Shown: in pieces, positions 1-10,837 of the stretch | Layout of the letters: every line of letters begins with the position of its first letter | Numbering within the stretch: position 1 is the stretch's first letter | DNA from: Cyathus striatus | Lineage: Eukaryota; Basidiomycota; Agaricomycetes; Agaricales; Nidulariaceae | Direction of reading: 5' to 3' | Assembly: GCA_025738555.1 (NCBI GenBank) | Contig: JAOVFP010000009.1 | Span: 1,674,001 to 1,738,000, forward strand | DNA length: 64,000 bases | The notes under the pieces: generated by a model | Seen by the model: only the letters and a program-made list of their open reading frames with translations | What the model was told of the DNA's origin: nothing | Databases searched by the model: none | Translations under genes and position numbers: made by a program

Positions 1-2
1 GG

Positions 3-173
3 CAGGTCATGAGATCTGGGCACCCACATCCCAAATTGGCCAAATATCGCCTAAGTCTTGTGAATGGAGTTCCTGGGTGGGTTACTGTGCAAACAATCAA
101 AACATATAGCTATCGAGGACAACCCACTCGACAAGGTTGGTGGCCTAATTCCGTCCGCCTAAATCATAACTAA
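3..173 (+). CDS. 3' fragment of an unrecognised gene
   Basis: An open frame runs from the left edge to a TAA at 171-173 (56 codons). It has balanced composition, with segments such as GHPHPKLAKYRLSLVNG and VTVQTIKTYSYRGQPTRQ. It could be the last exon of a gene that begins outside the window, or an exon ending at a GT near 136. No family is recognised. It lies upstream of the WD40 relic on the same strand, but no splice link could be established. Confidence 0.3.
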   Translation, partial: QVMRSGHPHPKLAKYRLSLVNGVPGWVTVQTIKTYSYRGQPTRQGWWPNSVRLNHN

Positions 174-553
174 TTTATGAGCTTACTTAAAGCTACAGAT
201 CAAGATTAACTTTACCATATTGAGTTCAAATTCAATGACCTTTATTGTACACACTTAGTACTGAATGATAACTTGATGCATAACAGTTTTGAAGTTATAG
301 ATCATTGATCATTTTCGTCTCGGCTGGTGTATCTTTCTGTAGGCACATTTTTTACATGAGCACAAAAAGATGCGCATCTGGAGCATCTTGCCTTGGTCAA
401 GGCCCTAGATAATAAATGCGTGTTTTCGCATGTTTCCAAGATGAGTGGCGAAGATGAGTTGAAGGTTATTTGTAAACTGGTTAAAGGATGCAGGTGAGAG
501 TACCCGGGTTCTCACCCGACTACATTCTTCAAATTTGATTCCTTGCAGCTCTT
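174..553. other. non-coding stretch before WD40 relic
   Basis: AT-rich sequence without a convincing coding frame. A short ATG frame around 440-492 ends at a GT (493) and could be a 5' exon spliced to the AG at 548, but the phase does not join the WD40 frame. The WD40 start used below is therefore provisional. Confidence 0.4.
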
Positions 554-2010
554 ATGTCGGAAGTTACACCTGCAAATGAGGCTTCTCAGTATTATCATGC
601 ATTGACTTGTTACGGGCATTTCCAGGCAGTTAATTTCTTGCGATTCTCTCCTGAGGGAGATATCCTTGCCAGCGGAGGTAATGTACAACCATTTCATGTT
701 AGGATTACTGTTATAATTGCATTAATTGATATCCAGCGGATGATGGTTATATTATGCTCTGGAATGTTGACTCCGGGAAGAAGATTCAAAGAATTAGTGC
801 AAGGCAGGGGCAGGTTGTGTGCATGTTGTGGATCAAACATCCTCATCGTTCTCAGACAGTATTTCTCATGTCGGGCAGGTCGGATGGCATGTTGAAACTA
901 TGGCGAAGCACAAAACAGGTACTCACTTATACCTATGTAACTTCTTTTGACCCTTCTGACTTATTCACTAGTCAGCATTTGAACTGTGCTGTGCTATCAC
1001 AGTGCTCGATACCCCAATAGAAGATATGGACTCAGTAGATACACAATTGGCTGTAGTGGGAAGAGGTAAATGCTGTCTGCTGTTGGTTGTCACTGACGAA
1101 AACAATGGTAAGTTGACTGTTTCCCCTGAGCATAATTATAAATGATCTATCATCTTATTTTATAAAATATAGCAAAATTTTGTTTGCTTGCATATGATGG
1201 GCGCGAAGCTTTCAGTGATCCCTCATCTCATGTGCTTCAATCTCGATCAAGTGGAGCCTGTGATATACCTCACAATTGAAGAGGCTTACCTCAATCTGTT
1301 ATTTTTTACAATAATGGTCAGTCTGTGATGGTTGGATATTTGGATATGAAGGAGATGTAAGTCTTCAAGTCTATCTTCCACTAGTATTAGTAGCTAACAT
1401 GGGCCATAGTGTCTCTTGGGATGTGGTGAAACCACAGCGATTATTATGGCATTACAAAGTGGAGAGGAGAATGTGAGTGTACCATACAGTAATCCCTAAT
1501 ATAAATGACTGAGAGTGACCATTTGTTGATTTTAGAGGAAACATGACTTGGTCTGAGAGCTCAAGAGTGTTACTGATTTGGAATCTGGTGGATGGAATTG
1601 ATATCTATAACCTTGCCGATCGGCCTACTTGGACAGGAAAACTGAAATTACACATGAACTGTAACTTCATTGTGCAGATGGCTTTCACTTTATCCGATCG
1701 ATACATTGTAAGTGGAAGTGATACAGGAGAAGTCTGTCTTTGGGACCTACAAACCAAGAAGAGAGTGTCTGCCTTAGCCCATGACAGATTTTGTATGTGT
1801 CCTTAGTAAGCATGGAAATTATAAAGACTAACAGTTTATAATAAAGTGCCAATGGCAGTTCAAGCAGTTGCGGTTTGTCATAAATATATACTTATTTTAT
1901 AATATATGCTGATGTCAGGTACCAGTACTGTTCTCCTAAGCATGGTTCCCAGTATATAGCAAGTGCATCCTTGGAACCAGGAGATGTATTCTTATCAACT
2001 TTCGGTAAGG
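554..2010 (+). pseudogene. WD40-repeat protein, decayed multi-exon gene
   Basis: WD40 repeats form beta-propeller scaffolds; the partner here is unknown. Readable exons are 554-677, 737-918 (intron 678-736), one from 972 (intron 919-971, branch CTGAC, AG at 970-971), then pieces near 1181-1355, 1412-1470, 1539-1790 and 1919-2005. WD signatures appear when spliced: SGADDGYIMLWNVDSG, SGRSDGMLKLWRST, VVGRG, and SGSDTGEVCLWDLQT near 1712-1756. The last piece, with YCSPKHGSQYIASAS, resembles the C-terminal blade. In the exon that reads KFCLLAYDGREAFSD the frame is interrupted by TGA at 1277-1279, after which the same frame resumes (RGLPQSVIFYNNGQSVMVG). That single stop, plus uncertain joins near 1065-1180, makes this a probable pseudogene. 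A similar gene lies on the opposite strand at 3361-4664. The start at ATG 554 is provisional. Confidence 0.7.
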
Positions 2011-3360
2011 TGATCAGGGGTGCATATGGAGGTTCGCAGACTCACCAATGTCAGACCCGTGTCCTGGGGGTCTTATTACTCGGTAAGGAGTTTGTGACTG
2101 TAGACCATTAACATGGGCAATGGAGTTACGCTCTGGCCCTGCAAAAGCAGCCCTCCACAAAGCTCCCTTGAGATTATCCTCAGGTACTGGTGTCAAAGGT
2201 GAAGAACTATCATCCGAAGCTGGGTCTTGAATGATTGGGACATTAATCTAAGCATTATATGAGCCATTTAAATGTGATATTTAGTGATTGTATGCAACAT
2301 ATTTACCTGGAGTCGCTTAGCATGCTTGTTTCATGTGGTTCTATCCATCAGCGTGAAAGATTGACGGTGAATGGGTATCTCCTAATTCTTTCAATATTCT
2401 GACAGTGAAGTTGGCAATGATATAAATCAACGTACGTCTTGCTCAATAGCACATTTGCCTCTGTGAGGAATATGTGCACTGCTCTGCAACTCGAATAACA
2501 CAGTAGTATTAACCATGACATGCAGAGAAGATGGGAGGATGGTGAACAAAAAGTGAATTTCTACAGATTGATCCCTACTTATAACGAATTCCTGGAATGC
2601 ACTGGAATTTAACAAAGGAAAGGTATAAATTATTATTATTAATAAGATGTTCAATCCCATTACTGTGGGCATGTGAGCAATGAGAGGATAGCATGGCTAG
2701 CATGGCGTGTCATGCATTTATGATTGCCAATCAAGTTGATATTTTTTGTGTGCCTCATTGTAGCCATGTCATGTTGGCTAGAACTTGTTTAAACAGGAAT
2801 AAGTGTACTATGTAGACAGCTTGTTTATGAGGGGTATAGCTACGTCTAGTACAAGATATCCATCTCTCTATTTTCAGCTTCGAGCCACTCCAATGCACAG
2901 TCTCTCAGTTTTGTGGACAAATGATTAAGAAATTGTTGCATGTAACTCGAGAGCGACAAGTATCCATAGTAGATATGAATTGAAGCCCAGTGGCTGAAAT
3001 CTTTAGCATAATGCCATGTTGAAAATAGCGGATACAATTGCAAGTTTGTCAACTACCCTCGATAACATTAGTTAAATGGAGCAGGAATCCAATGCACGTA
3101 CTTACACTAGTGGTATAGGAACGATAAAAAATGATTAGAATGACAGCTCCTATCATGATCACAAAGCCTTGTTGAGCTACTTCATCATTGGTCAGAATCT
3201 TTGATGGGTGTTTGAAATCAAATCATCATAAATCTAAATCCTGATAAAACGTATGCATGTAAGATTGACAACTTCTTCTATGCATTCTCATGCACTTCTT
3301 TCTGTATGAAGAAGTCGTTTAAAATCACTTAATTATGTATGATATAACGTTAACTTGCCA
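2011..3360. other. spacer between two WD40 relics, no clear gene
   Basis: Only short frames are present. A 60-codon minus-strand frame at 2014-2196 (contains TPVPEDNLKGALWRAAFAG) could be an exon remnant but matches no family I know. The rest is AT-rich with no structural RNA or repeat seen. Confidence 0.4.
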
Positions 3361-4664
3361 ACTGCACCCTCCCATACATTAACTTGCAGTATCTTATCAG
3401 CTGTTGCTGCAGCAATGATCTCTCAGTCTTCGATTTGAATGCACTGTTGAAGAGTGATGTCAATAATAAAACAAGGCAGTAAAAGACCTCTTACAGCTAA
3501 GGCTTTGACAAAGGCCCCTGGATATTGATAGCGTTAGTGTTTTGAGTCGTGAAATGGATGTAGTACGTAAAGTAAATACTCGCCATTCTCCAATGTTTGT
3601 AGCACCACTCCAGAGCACACACTCCAAATGTTAATATGCCCATCATGTGAGCCACATGCCACATGATGACTATTGTTTAGAAATATGGCTGCGACGGGCT
3701 CGTTGCGTGATTTACTCATCATGATATGGAACTTCTTCACAAATTGTAGTTTGTCGATTGAATAAACAGCCATCTCGCCTTCAAGGTGGGATATCAGTAT
3801 ATACTGACGATCCTGGGATAAAGACGAGTAGCCTCTATATTCAGAAGTATATTTTATTAAGGATATCGAAGGCAGTGGTAGAAACGACAGTGAGGCTTAC
3901 AAAAATCAGAAAGCTGGAGTTATCCTCCATAGTTTCACATTTTCAGTCAGGTTCCAGCAGCTAATAAATAGATATTAGAATAAGATTTATTTATATAAAA
4001 TTTAGATCAGTGTACACAATACCATGATTAAGATATGTGACAATAAGTTTTGTATCATTGTTGATGAGATGAAGAGAGCGGCCATGGATGCGAGTATCTT
4101 CATCGTCATCATTCTCCAGAGACCTTGCATCCGGTTTAGGGAGAATATTAGTCATTGCAAAGTGCTCTGAAATAGGTCAGGTACAATGAAAGTCAAAGTG
4201 GTTGAATACACACTACTAGTTAGCTTGGTGGCAATATGTATTTCAGGTCTGACTGCAAGGGCTACCAGCTGGCCAGATCTACTAAATTTGATAGAGTACC
4301 CAGGAGCATCCTGAAGTCCAGTCAGTATTTCAGAGCCAGGACTCTATAATTTGGTTCTACTGTGCATCAAATTCAATGAACCAGAATGATATAAACATAC
4401 ACTGAAATCATTGATGTAGAAAGTTCCACGCAGACACCCACAGTAAATTTTGCAGTGATGGGCCAGATCCCAAGCAAGTGATATAACAGGTGAATGCATC
4501 TGAATGCGATGAAGAACATCTCCAGCATTAACGCCGTAGATAATTACCAGTCCATCCTCACTACCGCTAGCCAAGTATTCCCTGGTTGGAGAGAATTTCA
4601 GAACATTGACCAAATCTTCATTATCTTTTCTGTGGGACCAGGTACTCAAGTAGGTGGGATCCAT
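3361..4664 (-). pseudogene. second WD40-repeat protein, decayed
   Basis: Minus-strand gene starting at ATG 4664. Exon 1 reads through WD blades (VLKFSPTREYLASGSEDG, VISLAWDLAHHCKIYCG) to about 4400. A GTATGT donor joins, with an AG near 4348, to an exon with GSEILTGLQDAPGYSIKFSR. Further exons cover about 4168-4020 (ILPKPDARSLENDDDEDTR, acidic) and 3820-3585, which carries two more blades (YILISHLEGEMAVYS, HVACGSHDGHINIWSVCSG). The terminal piece, about 3450-3361, reads IIAAATADKILQVNVWEG but is entered through an in-frame TGA at 3423-3425, just before the conserved EII. The architecture and blade sequences resemble the plus-strand WD40 relic at 554-2010, suggesting an inverted paralogous pair. 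Probably non-functional, although the blades themselves are well preserved. Confidence 0.7.
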
Positions 4665-4991
4665 CAGTGAGTGTGTTGGTGTTGTGTATCACACCCAAAT
4701 GGTCGATTTAGCATATATATCCTGATGAGTCAACAACATGCATGAATCCAGAGGATCTCCTCGATTGCAAGGAGTTGCCGTGTCAGAGCATATGTGATTA
4801 CCAAGATAGATGTGACATTAAATGTGAGCAATCAGAGTTCTTTGTTAGCAGTCTTGAACTTTACAATCAGAACATCAAATCAAGATATCAACTCCTTGCA
4901 AACAGGAGACATGTGCCCCGGTGAAGCATGACCCCCTTGTGTCCTTATCTTTCATCTTGTCTGGGTGTCACCATACTGCATGAAGAAATCC
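4665..4991. other. upstream region of the minus WD40 relic
   Basis: No convincing coding frame; a 60-codon plus-strand frame (4742-4924) has no recognisable features. Promoter elements for the minus-strand WD40 gene would lie here, but none can be singled out. Confidence 0.3.
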
Positions 4992-5210
4992 TCATGCGCC
5001 TTCCTTAGCAGCATGTGTTAACTTGTGCAAGATAGATGGGTTTGTTTTTTTTTTCAATATTCTTCTCTCCATTTCAAACAGCATCTTCCAAGTGGTTGGC
5101 TTGTGTCCCATAGCCTGTCTATAGAAAGGCCAGGCAACCATTACTGAGTTAGGTATCTGAGGATTGTCCTTGACCAACATGTATGTTTTTTTGATCATAT
5201 TACTCATCAT
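4992..5210 (-). CDS. small hypothetical protein or exon
   Basis: A 72-codon minus-strand frame from ATG 5210 to a stop at 4992. It has natural-looking composition: a charged helical stretch with PQIPNSVMVAWPFYRQAMG followed by WKMLFEMERRILKKK. No family recognised. It could be one exon of a longer minus-strand gene whose other exons lie in 5211-5740, but no joined frame was found. An A/T homopolymer within it (about 5044-5053) makes frame errors possible. Confidence 0.3.
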   Translation of the reverse strand: MMSNMIKKTYMLVKDNPQIPNSVMVAWPFYRQAMGHKPTTWKMLFEMERRILKKKTNPSILHKLTHAAKEGA

Positions 5211-5762
5211 GCTAATAATTTATGGTGCCAATAATTAGAGATCTTAAATTGAAAATGGCTGACTTGACATAACAAAGGAATTAGAGACAAAGATGCTAGG
5301 GAAACGAAACCCCCCATAACCTTGAAATTCTCCCACTATCAGTGACCGTAAGTAAATCTCACAAAATCCTTTGAAGTAAATCATGACGATATATAGTAAA
5401 GTGCACTAGCAGTGCTAACATGGATGAAGATATTGACATGGATACTGGATGGAGTAACACTGCAGCTATAGTAACTCTGGGTAGTAAAAGCATGGTACAA
5501 GATGTGCATAGAACATGTCCTATATCATTTATGCATAAATTTAGTTGAGTGACTACCATCACATTGGTCATATCCAGCTGGTCGATGTTGATGAAGATCT
5601 GGGAATTTCAAATGATACAGTGTGTAGAGCCAAACATAGTGCATTCTTAGGCTCACAAGTTTTTTTTCTTTGAAGTACGAGCCAGGTGAAAAACACCACA
5701 TTGACAGCATATCCCATTCAAATGATACCAAACACACAATAAAGGGGCTTCACTCACACGAG
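5211..5762. other. anonymous stretch before hypothetical gene
   Basis: Short overlapping minus-strand frames (5359-5571, 5525-5737) have low-information sequence. The final 100 bases would contain the promoter of the plus-strand gene starting at 5763. No clear TATA box is seen. Confidence 0.3.
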
Positions 5763-8700
5763 ATGGACAATTTTGCAGGGCATGCTGAAACACCATTTCA
5801 AGCAATCAAGGTACGTAGTTAACAGATGTATATCGTAATTCTTTTTATTTATTAGTAATGCCTGTATTTAGGGAACACTTGCAAAGTTATTTGGATCAGG
5901 ATTAAGGAGAAGTAATAGTGTGGTGACCAGAGAGGACAACCACGCAGATAGCAAAGCAAAGAAGCGTCAAAGGGGCTCAACACGAAGGGGTGAAACCGTG
6001 AAGTTACCCAAACTGGAGGACTTCACCTTTACTTCAAAGGTAGACAACATGTCCATGGTTCCAGTCAAGAAAGATAATCCTACGAGCATTGCATCGGAGA
6101 CATTTAAGTTGACCAATGTCAGTGGTAGTACTACAGAAAGCTTGACTGAAATGGATATGGGGGGAAGCAACAAAACAATAAAACAGCCTGAGGTCTTTAT
6201 TTGCTTCTATTTTTGTTTAAATTGCCATCATTAACTCAACTGAAAACCAGCAGACTGGGGCTGGATCTCTTCGACGCTCTAAGCGAGTCAAAGCAGTGAT
6301 CATAAAAGGTAAACGTGGCGAGGAAGAAGAAAGGTCGAAGAAACCCACAAAGAGGACAAAAATGAAAGGGAAAGGGGGGGGGAAAGGGAAAGGGAAAGGG
6401 AAAGGGAAAGGGAAAGGGAAAGGGAAAGGGAAAGGGAAAGGGAAAGGGAAAGGGAAAGAAAAGCAGAAACCTGTAGATAGCCAGGCATCTCCCATAGGGA
6501 ATTTCATTAACCGTTTATTCAGATCCTACTAAAACATATTTAGGGAACCACTGAAGAAGTTCTAAAGTCGATCTTCAATTCAAACCCCCTTCCCAAACCT
6601 GCGAGTTCGCAATACAAAGAGGCATGTGAAAGCAAAACAGAAATGGAAGCTGACAGTGAGTATCCCAGAACAGATTCATCTCGCGATCCTAGTCAGTGTG
6701 AGGATAGTGGGGCGGAAGAAGTTATCTTGGAGTCAGTGCAGCATGACAAGGTACCAATGTTCACTGATTTTTGCCGATGACCATCATTCTAATCATATTT
6801 GATAGCTGGACAGTAACAAGAGCATAAATCCGATGGATTTGGACCCTTTGGAATATATTAATGAGGAAGTTGGTGATGGTATGAAAGAAATACAATCAGC
6901 GCAGACAGACAAGGTGCATTCACTGATATTGTTCCAAGTGCTTCGTTCTAACGTAATTGATAGCTGGATGGTACCAACACCATAGTTCTGATGGATTTGG
7001 ATGCTTTGGTATGTATTTACTTTCATAAAGGCATTCGACACTTTAATCATAATTAATAGCCTAGTGGTAGCAGCCAACAGAAACTAGGCCCTTGGTCATC
7101 AGGTGCCGAGGTGCTGCTGATCGTTGATTGGAATGGATTTTGAATATGTCCACAAGTGACTAACGAATCAGCATTCCAGCCCCCGAATCCTGCCCCCAAA
7201 TTCTACTGGCTGAATATATTTAATAGGCCTAGTAAAGCTCCCACTCCTGCAAACAATGCCATACCCAGCCAACAGCCAAATCCAGCTCCCATAAATGACA
7301 CCACAGTCAACCAACCACTGAATCCTGCTCCCTCTAAGTCGACCGCAGCTGCTAAACAGTCAAATCCTGCTCCTGTTCAGATCACTACAGCCGTCGAAAA
7401 GCCAAGTATCCAGAATGATCCTGGAATGACACCCCCATTAAACATTGGTAATTTTATCACCACTATAAGTCATCAGTTCAACACGTTTCACGAAGATCAG
7501 AAACGATATAATGATAACAGCGCTTCAGAGTTGAAGAAACAGAAAGAAAAAGAATATGAATCATTCAAGGCATTACTCCTTCAAGAGCAAAAGAAGATGG
7601 CTCATATCGTATCAGACATGATAGAATGTGAGCGACGTCGGCAAGAAGATGAGTTCAGAGCCTTGCTGAAAAATAGAGAAGCAGAAAGGCAGCATGATAG
7701 AGTGTTATTGGGTGAGGCTTTGAAACATCAAGCAGAGCAGTACGAATTGTCAGTGAGGTCGACAGTCAAAGGACTTTTGTCAACAGGTCTGTCTTATCGA
7801 AGATCTACCAATTGTGGGTGGTTATTGATTGCTTCCTACAGGTGGAAGTGTCCCCAGAGAGTCTCCGTCATCGAGTAGGGTGCCTCATAGTGATCGCATT
7901 CCCAACTTAGCATCTTCAGGAACGGGCTCGCACAGGAAGATCATTCGCACTAAGGAACAAGTGCCTTTGAAAAATGATTCCAGAAGAAGCTTCTTTCTGG
8001 TGCGTCAGTACTCTTATTTTAAATGTTTGCTGTCATTAAAGCAATTGTAGGAAGCAATTCGTACACATATAAAGCATCTACTTGGAATGAAGAAAGACCA
8101 GAGATACGATGCAGAGCTATTTGACAGATTCATCCCATTAACAGATGAAGAGCTTGAGAAATATAACAATCGCGATATAGGGTTCCCACCAATAACAGCC
8201 AATGACTTCTGCATCGACTTCTCGAAGACAATAACCATCCTGTTCAACATTGAAGCCGCTGATGTTGTAGTGGAAGACTTCCTTGGGTCTGCCAAATGTG
8301 GCGTGTATACATATTATGGAGAGCAATTTCCTGACGACTTTCTGGAATGGGATTTCATTCTCCAAGCTGTTCAAAGTTATTTGCAGTATATCTATGGTAT
8401 ATATAAAGAATTTAGTTTGGACAATCCAGCGCTGGCTGCACTTGAAAGACTGAAAAAGAACTCATGTGCAAGTTGCAAAAACACTGTATGCACTCTTTAT
8501 ATTTAATGTTAAGTGATTATAAACTCACAAGTAACTTAGTTATACAACAATTGTCTGCGTGCCATAGAGATAGAAGATGGTGTTCGAAGGCATTTTGATT
8601 TGATAAAAGCTATAGGCACCGCTGGAGTTAGCTCTGATGAAACAGATACGGATGCAAAGCCGAAGCAATTCAAAACAATTGGCCCAATATGGCATGCAAA

Positions 8701-8956
8701 ACTGCTGGAGGTATTGTATCATCGTCTAGATACCTATGAAAATAGTACAGCAATAATCAGAAGAACTCGGCGAAGGCCAGGAAATGAAAAGCGCCATAGG
8801 GTTCATACAACTAGAAAGAATCCTGATACAATCACACCACAAGGGCTTCCAATTAACTGTTATGATGAATCATGGTATCAGAGTCTTCATCCATCTGAGA
8901 GACAATTGTTGGATGCCAAATTAAGCATTGCTTATCAGTTCGACGGTGATGCTTAA
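5763..8956 (+). CDS. conserved-type hypothetical protein, multi-exon, low-complexity and coiled regions
   Basis: Start ATG 5763 (reads MDNFAGHAETPFQAIK). Exon 1 ends at 5810, intron 5811-5871, exon 2 ends near 6192, then many short exons joined mostly in phase 0 by GT..AG introns of 45-60 bp. Domains in order: a basic N-terminus, a (Gly-Lys)n tract from about 6361, acidic serine-rich exons, a Pro/Asn-rich segment repeating NPAP at 7180-7390, a charged coiled coil about 7500-7770 (KKQKEKEYESFKALL, ECERRRQEDEFRALL), and a folded C-terminal part (RFIPLTDEELEKYN, DFLEWDFILQAVQSYLQYIYG) ending with GLPINCYDESWYQSLHPSE near 8845-8900; stop TAA 8954-8956. The C-terminal block resembles a family of fungal hypothetical proteins I have seen but cannot name. 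Nearly every splice junction keeps frame, unlike the neighbours; the junction near 6525-6567 is unresolved. Likely nuclear from the basic tracts (inference). Confidence 0.65.
6361..6460 (+). repeat. GGGAAA hexanucleotide microsatellite encoding (Gly-Lys)n
   Basis: About fifteen tandem copies of GGGAAA sit inside an exon of the hypothetical gene, translating as alternating Gly-Lys. The 6-bp unit means copy-number change alters repeat length without shifting frame. The start of the tract has a G-run (about 6368-6374). Confidence 0.9.
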
Positions 8957-10499
8957 GACTGAAACGGTTGTACTTAATCTTACATATATGGAACAATCAC
9001 TTTGATGTATCGGGGTTAATGGTGCCAGATGTAATGAATGATCGATCCAGCTATCAGCTTGAAAGCTGTCATATTCAGTATTATAATAATAGCAGGAGTC
9101 TATTAATACATTAAGATGATAGTAGTCCACTTGTCAAGAACAACTTCGTCCATTTTCTCTGTCCTTGACTCTCTCTCTCTCATGCTGCCCTTCCTCCATC
9201 CTTCCTCCCCTCTCTCGTACTCACATTTTCTCATGCTATATTTGCTTTCTCTGTGCTCTCATGTCCTCTATTTCATGGTTTGTATGTATGTTTTGTAGGT
9301 ACAAGCTATGAAAGAGAGACAAATTCAGCCTGTAGTCCTTGGACTGTGAGAATCCTCTGTTTCCCCATCAAAGTTTCACAGTAGGTTCGGCTCTAGTCTG
9401 CTTACAGTCCAAACTACAGTCTAAGTACACATGAGCTTACAGTTTGCCTATGTGCAAGCCTCTGGCAGTGTATTATCTAAAAGTACTTGGGGCCTGTCTG
9501 GGTGCACGGTCTATTTTTTTTTAGCTTGGGTAGGCTTACATAGGAAACAACATCACAGTTACATAATGTGTTACATATGCATCGGCACATCGGCGCATCA
9601 TCTCTAGAAACCAATCAACGACTTAGCCGCTCAATGTATAGTGATGTGTGACGTATCTTGTTTCAGTGGGTGACAAAAAAACTAAGTATTAGTTAGAAAG
9701 TCCCTCTAAAGTCAATATTTTTAAAAATTTTACAATATGGAGGCATTAGAATAGTTATATCACACAACAGTCAAATTTGAGTTTAACAAAATGACACCTT
9801 CATCACCATTAGATCAATAGTGACCCCATGATGACTAAATCGCTATGTATTAGTGACTGAGTGTTTTTACAGGGCATACATGACTCAGTTACAGATGGCT
9901 CTGTAGGACCAACGACAAGGTTTCTGTATTCAATTAGCAAATGGTATTGCTGGATCAAACTAGAATTAGAAGCATCGCATCCACCTAAGAATTGCAGTCA
10001 GCTCATTGACTACAAGAGAGCATTCTATACTCACTGTTTACCTGTCCCAGCGCTATGAGAAGTGTTTGTGTGTATCAATTTACTGGACAAGCGGCCTTCC
10101 CTCTGGCTCTTCAGAATTTCCCACAGGACATTTCCCCTATCTCGACAACCAGTTAGAGTAAAAGCTGTAGATGGACACTACTGCACTCTGTACGCATATC
10201 TGTACACCTTCAGCTTAGGGAGTCGAACTTACATTGTCAACACCATCAAGGACGAAATCAGCTGCACCAGAGATGCCACTCGTACCAGTAAATATGGATA
10301 ATCATATACCTTGAATAATGTTCTTCAGTGTCATAAAATAGTCAGACTAGTGTGCCGAATTAGTCTACTGTAATGCATTTCGGTTATCTGACCATTGTGG
10401 CACGTTGACAGATGCAAAAGCATCAGGGAGTCCAAAGAACTTCCTAAGCATGCTTACCACTTTTCAATAATGTATTGTGTATGTATGCCTGTTAGTATT
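8957..10499. other. intergenic, no gene seen
   Basis: Includes a TC-rich patch at about 9160-9260 and a stretch near 9488 beginning GGGGCCTGTCTGGGTGCACG that resembles a transposon inverted-repeat end, but no partner end was found. Short frames at 9861-10058 and 10062-10301 show no recognisable protein. Confidence 0.4.
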
Positions 10500-10837
10500 G
10501 CAGGGCATTGCTCGTGCAGAGAGCCCTTGCTCTCCATCCTTGTCTCCCAGGTGTATGGATGCGGTTCCAAGCTATCGCAAGTGTGCTTGGGCTATGGGCT
10601 GAAGTACCATGCTAGCACTTGGCAGACACCCATGTGGACGATAGAGGACGTCACCTTCGAGGCTAAGGAGATGTTCCAAAAGGCTTTCTTCAACAAGGAC
10701 AGGGGGGGGCCAAGATTGACGCGAACATTGCTAAGATGGCCGATTCACTCAATGCTGCTTGGGAAGAGGGAGGCGAGGCATGTGACAACTCGCTTAAGTT
10801 GTTGAAGTACATTGAATATGTTCATTCTCAGGCATAG
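10500..10837 (+). pseudogene. C-terminal coding fragment, frameshifted, unknown family
   Basis: The frame reads SKLSQVCLGYGLKYHASTW, then TPMWTIEDVTFEAKEMFQKA and FFNKD. It continues in another frame as AKIDANIAKMADSLNAAWEE and LLKYIEYVHSQA up to TAG at 10835-10837. The two halves meet at a run of G residues (about 10703-10710), so one base gained or lost there would explain the break. It reads like the amphipathic C-terminus of a real protein but I do not recognise the family. No upstream exons could be joined. Confidence 0.4.
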
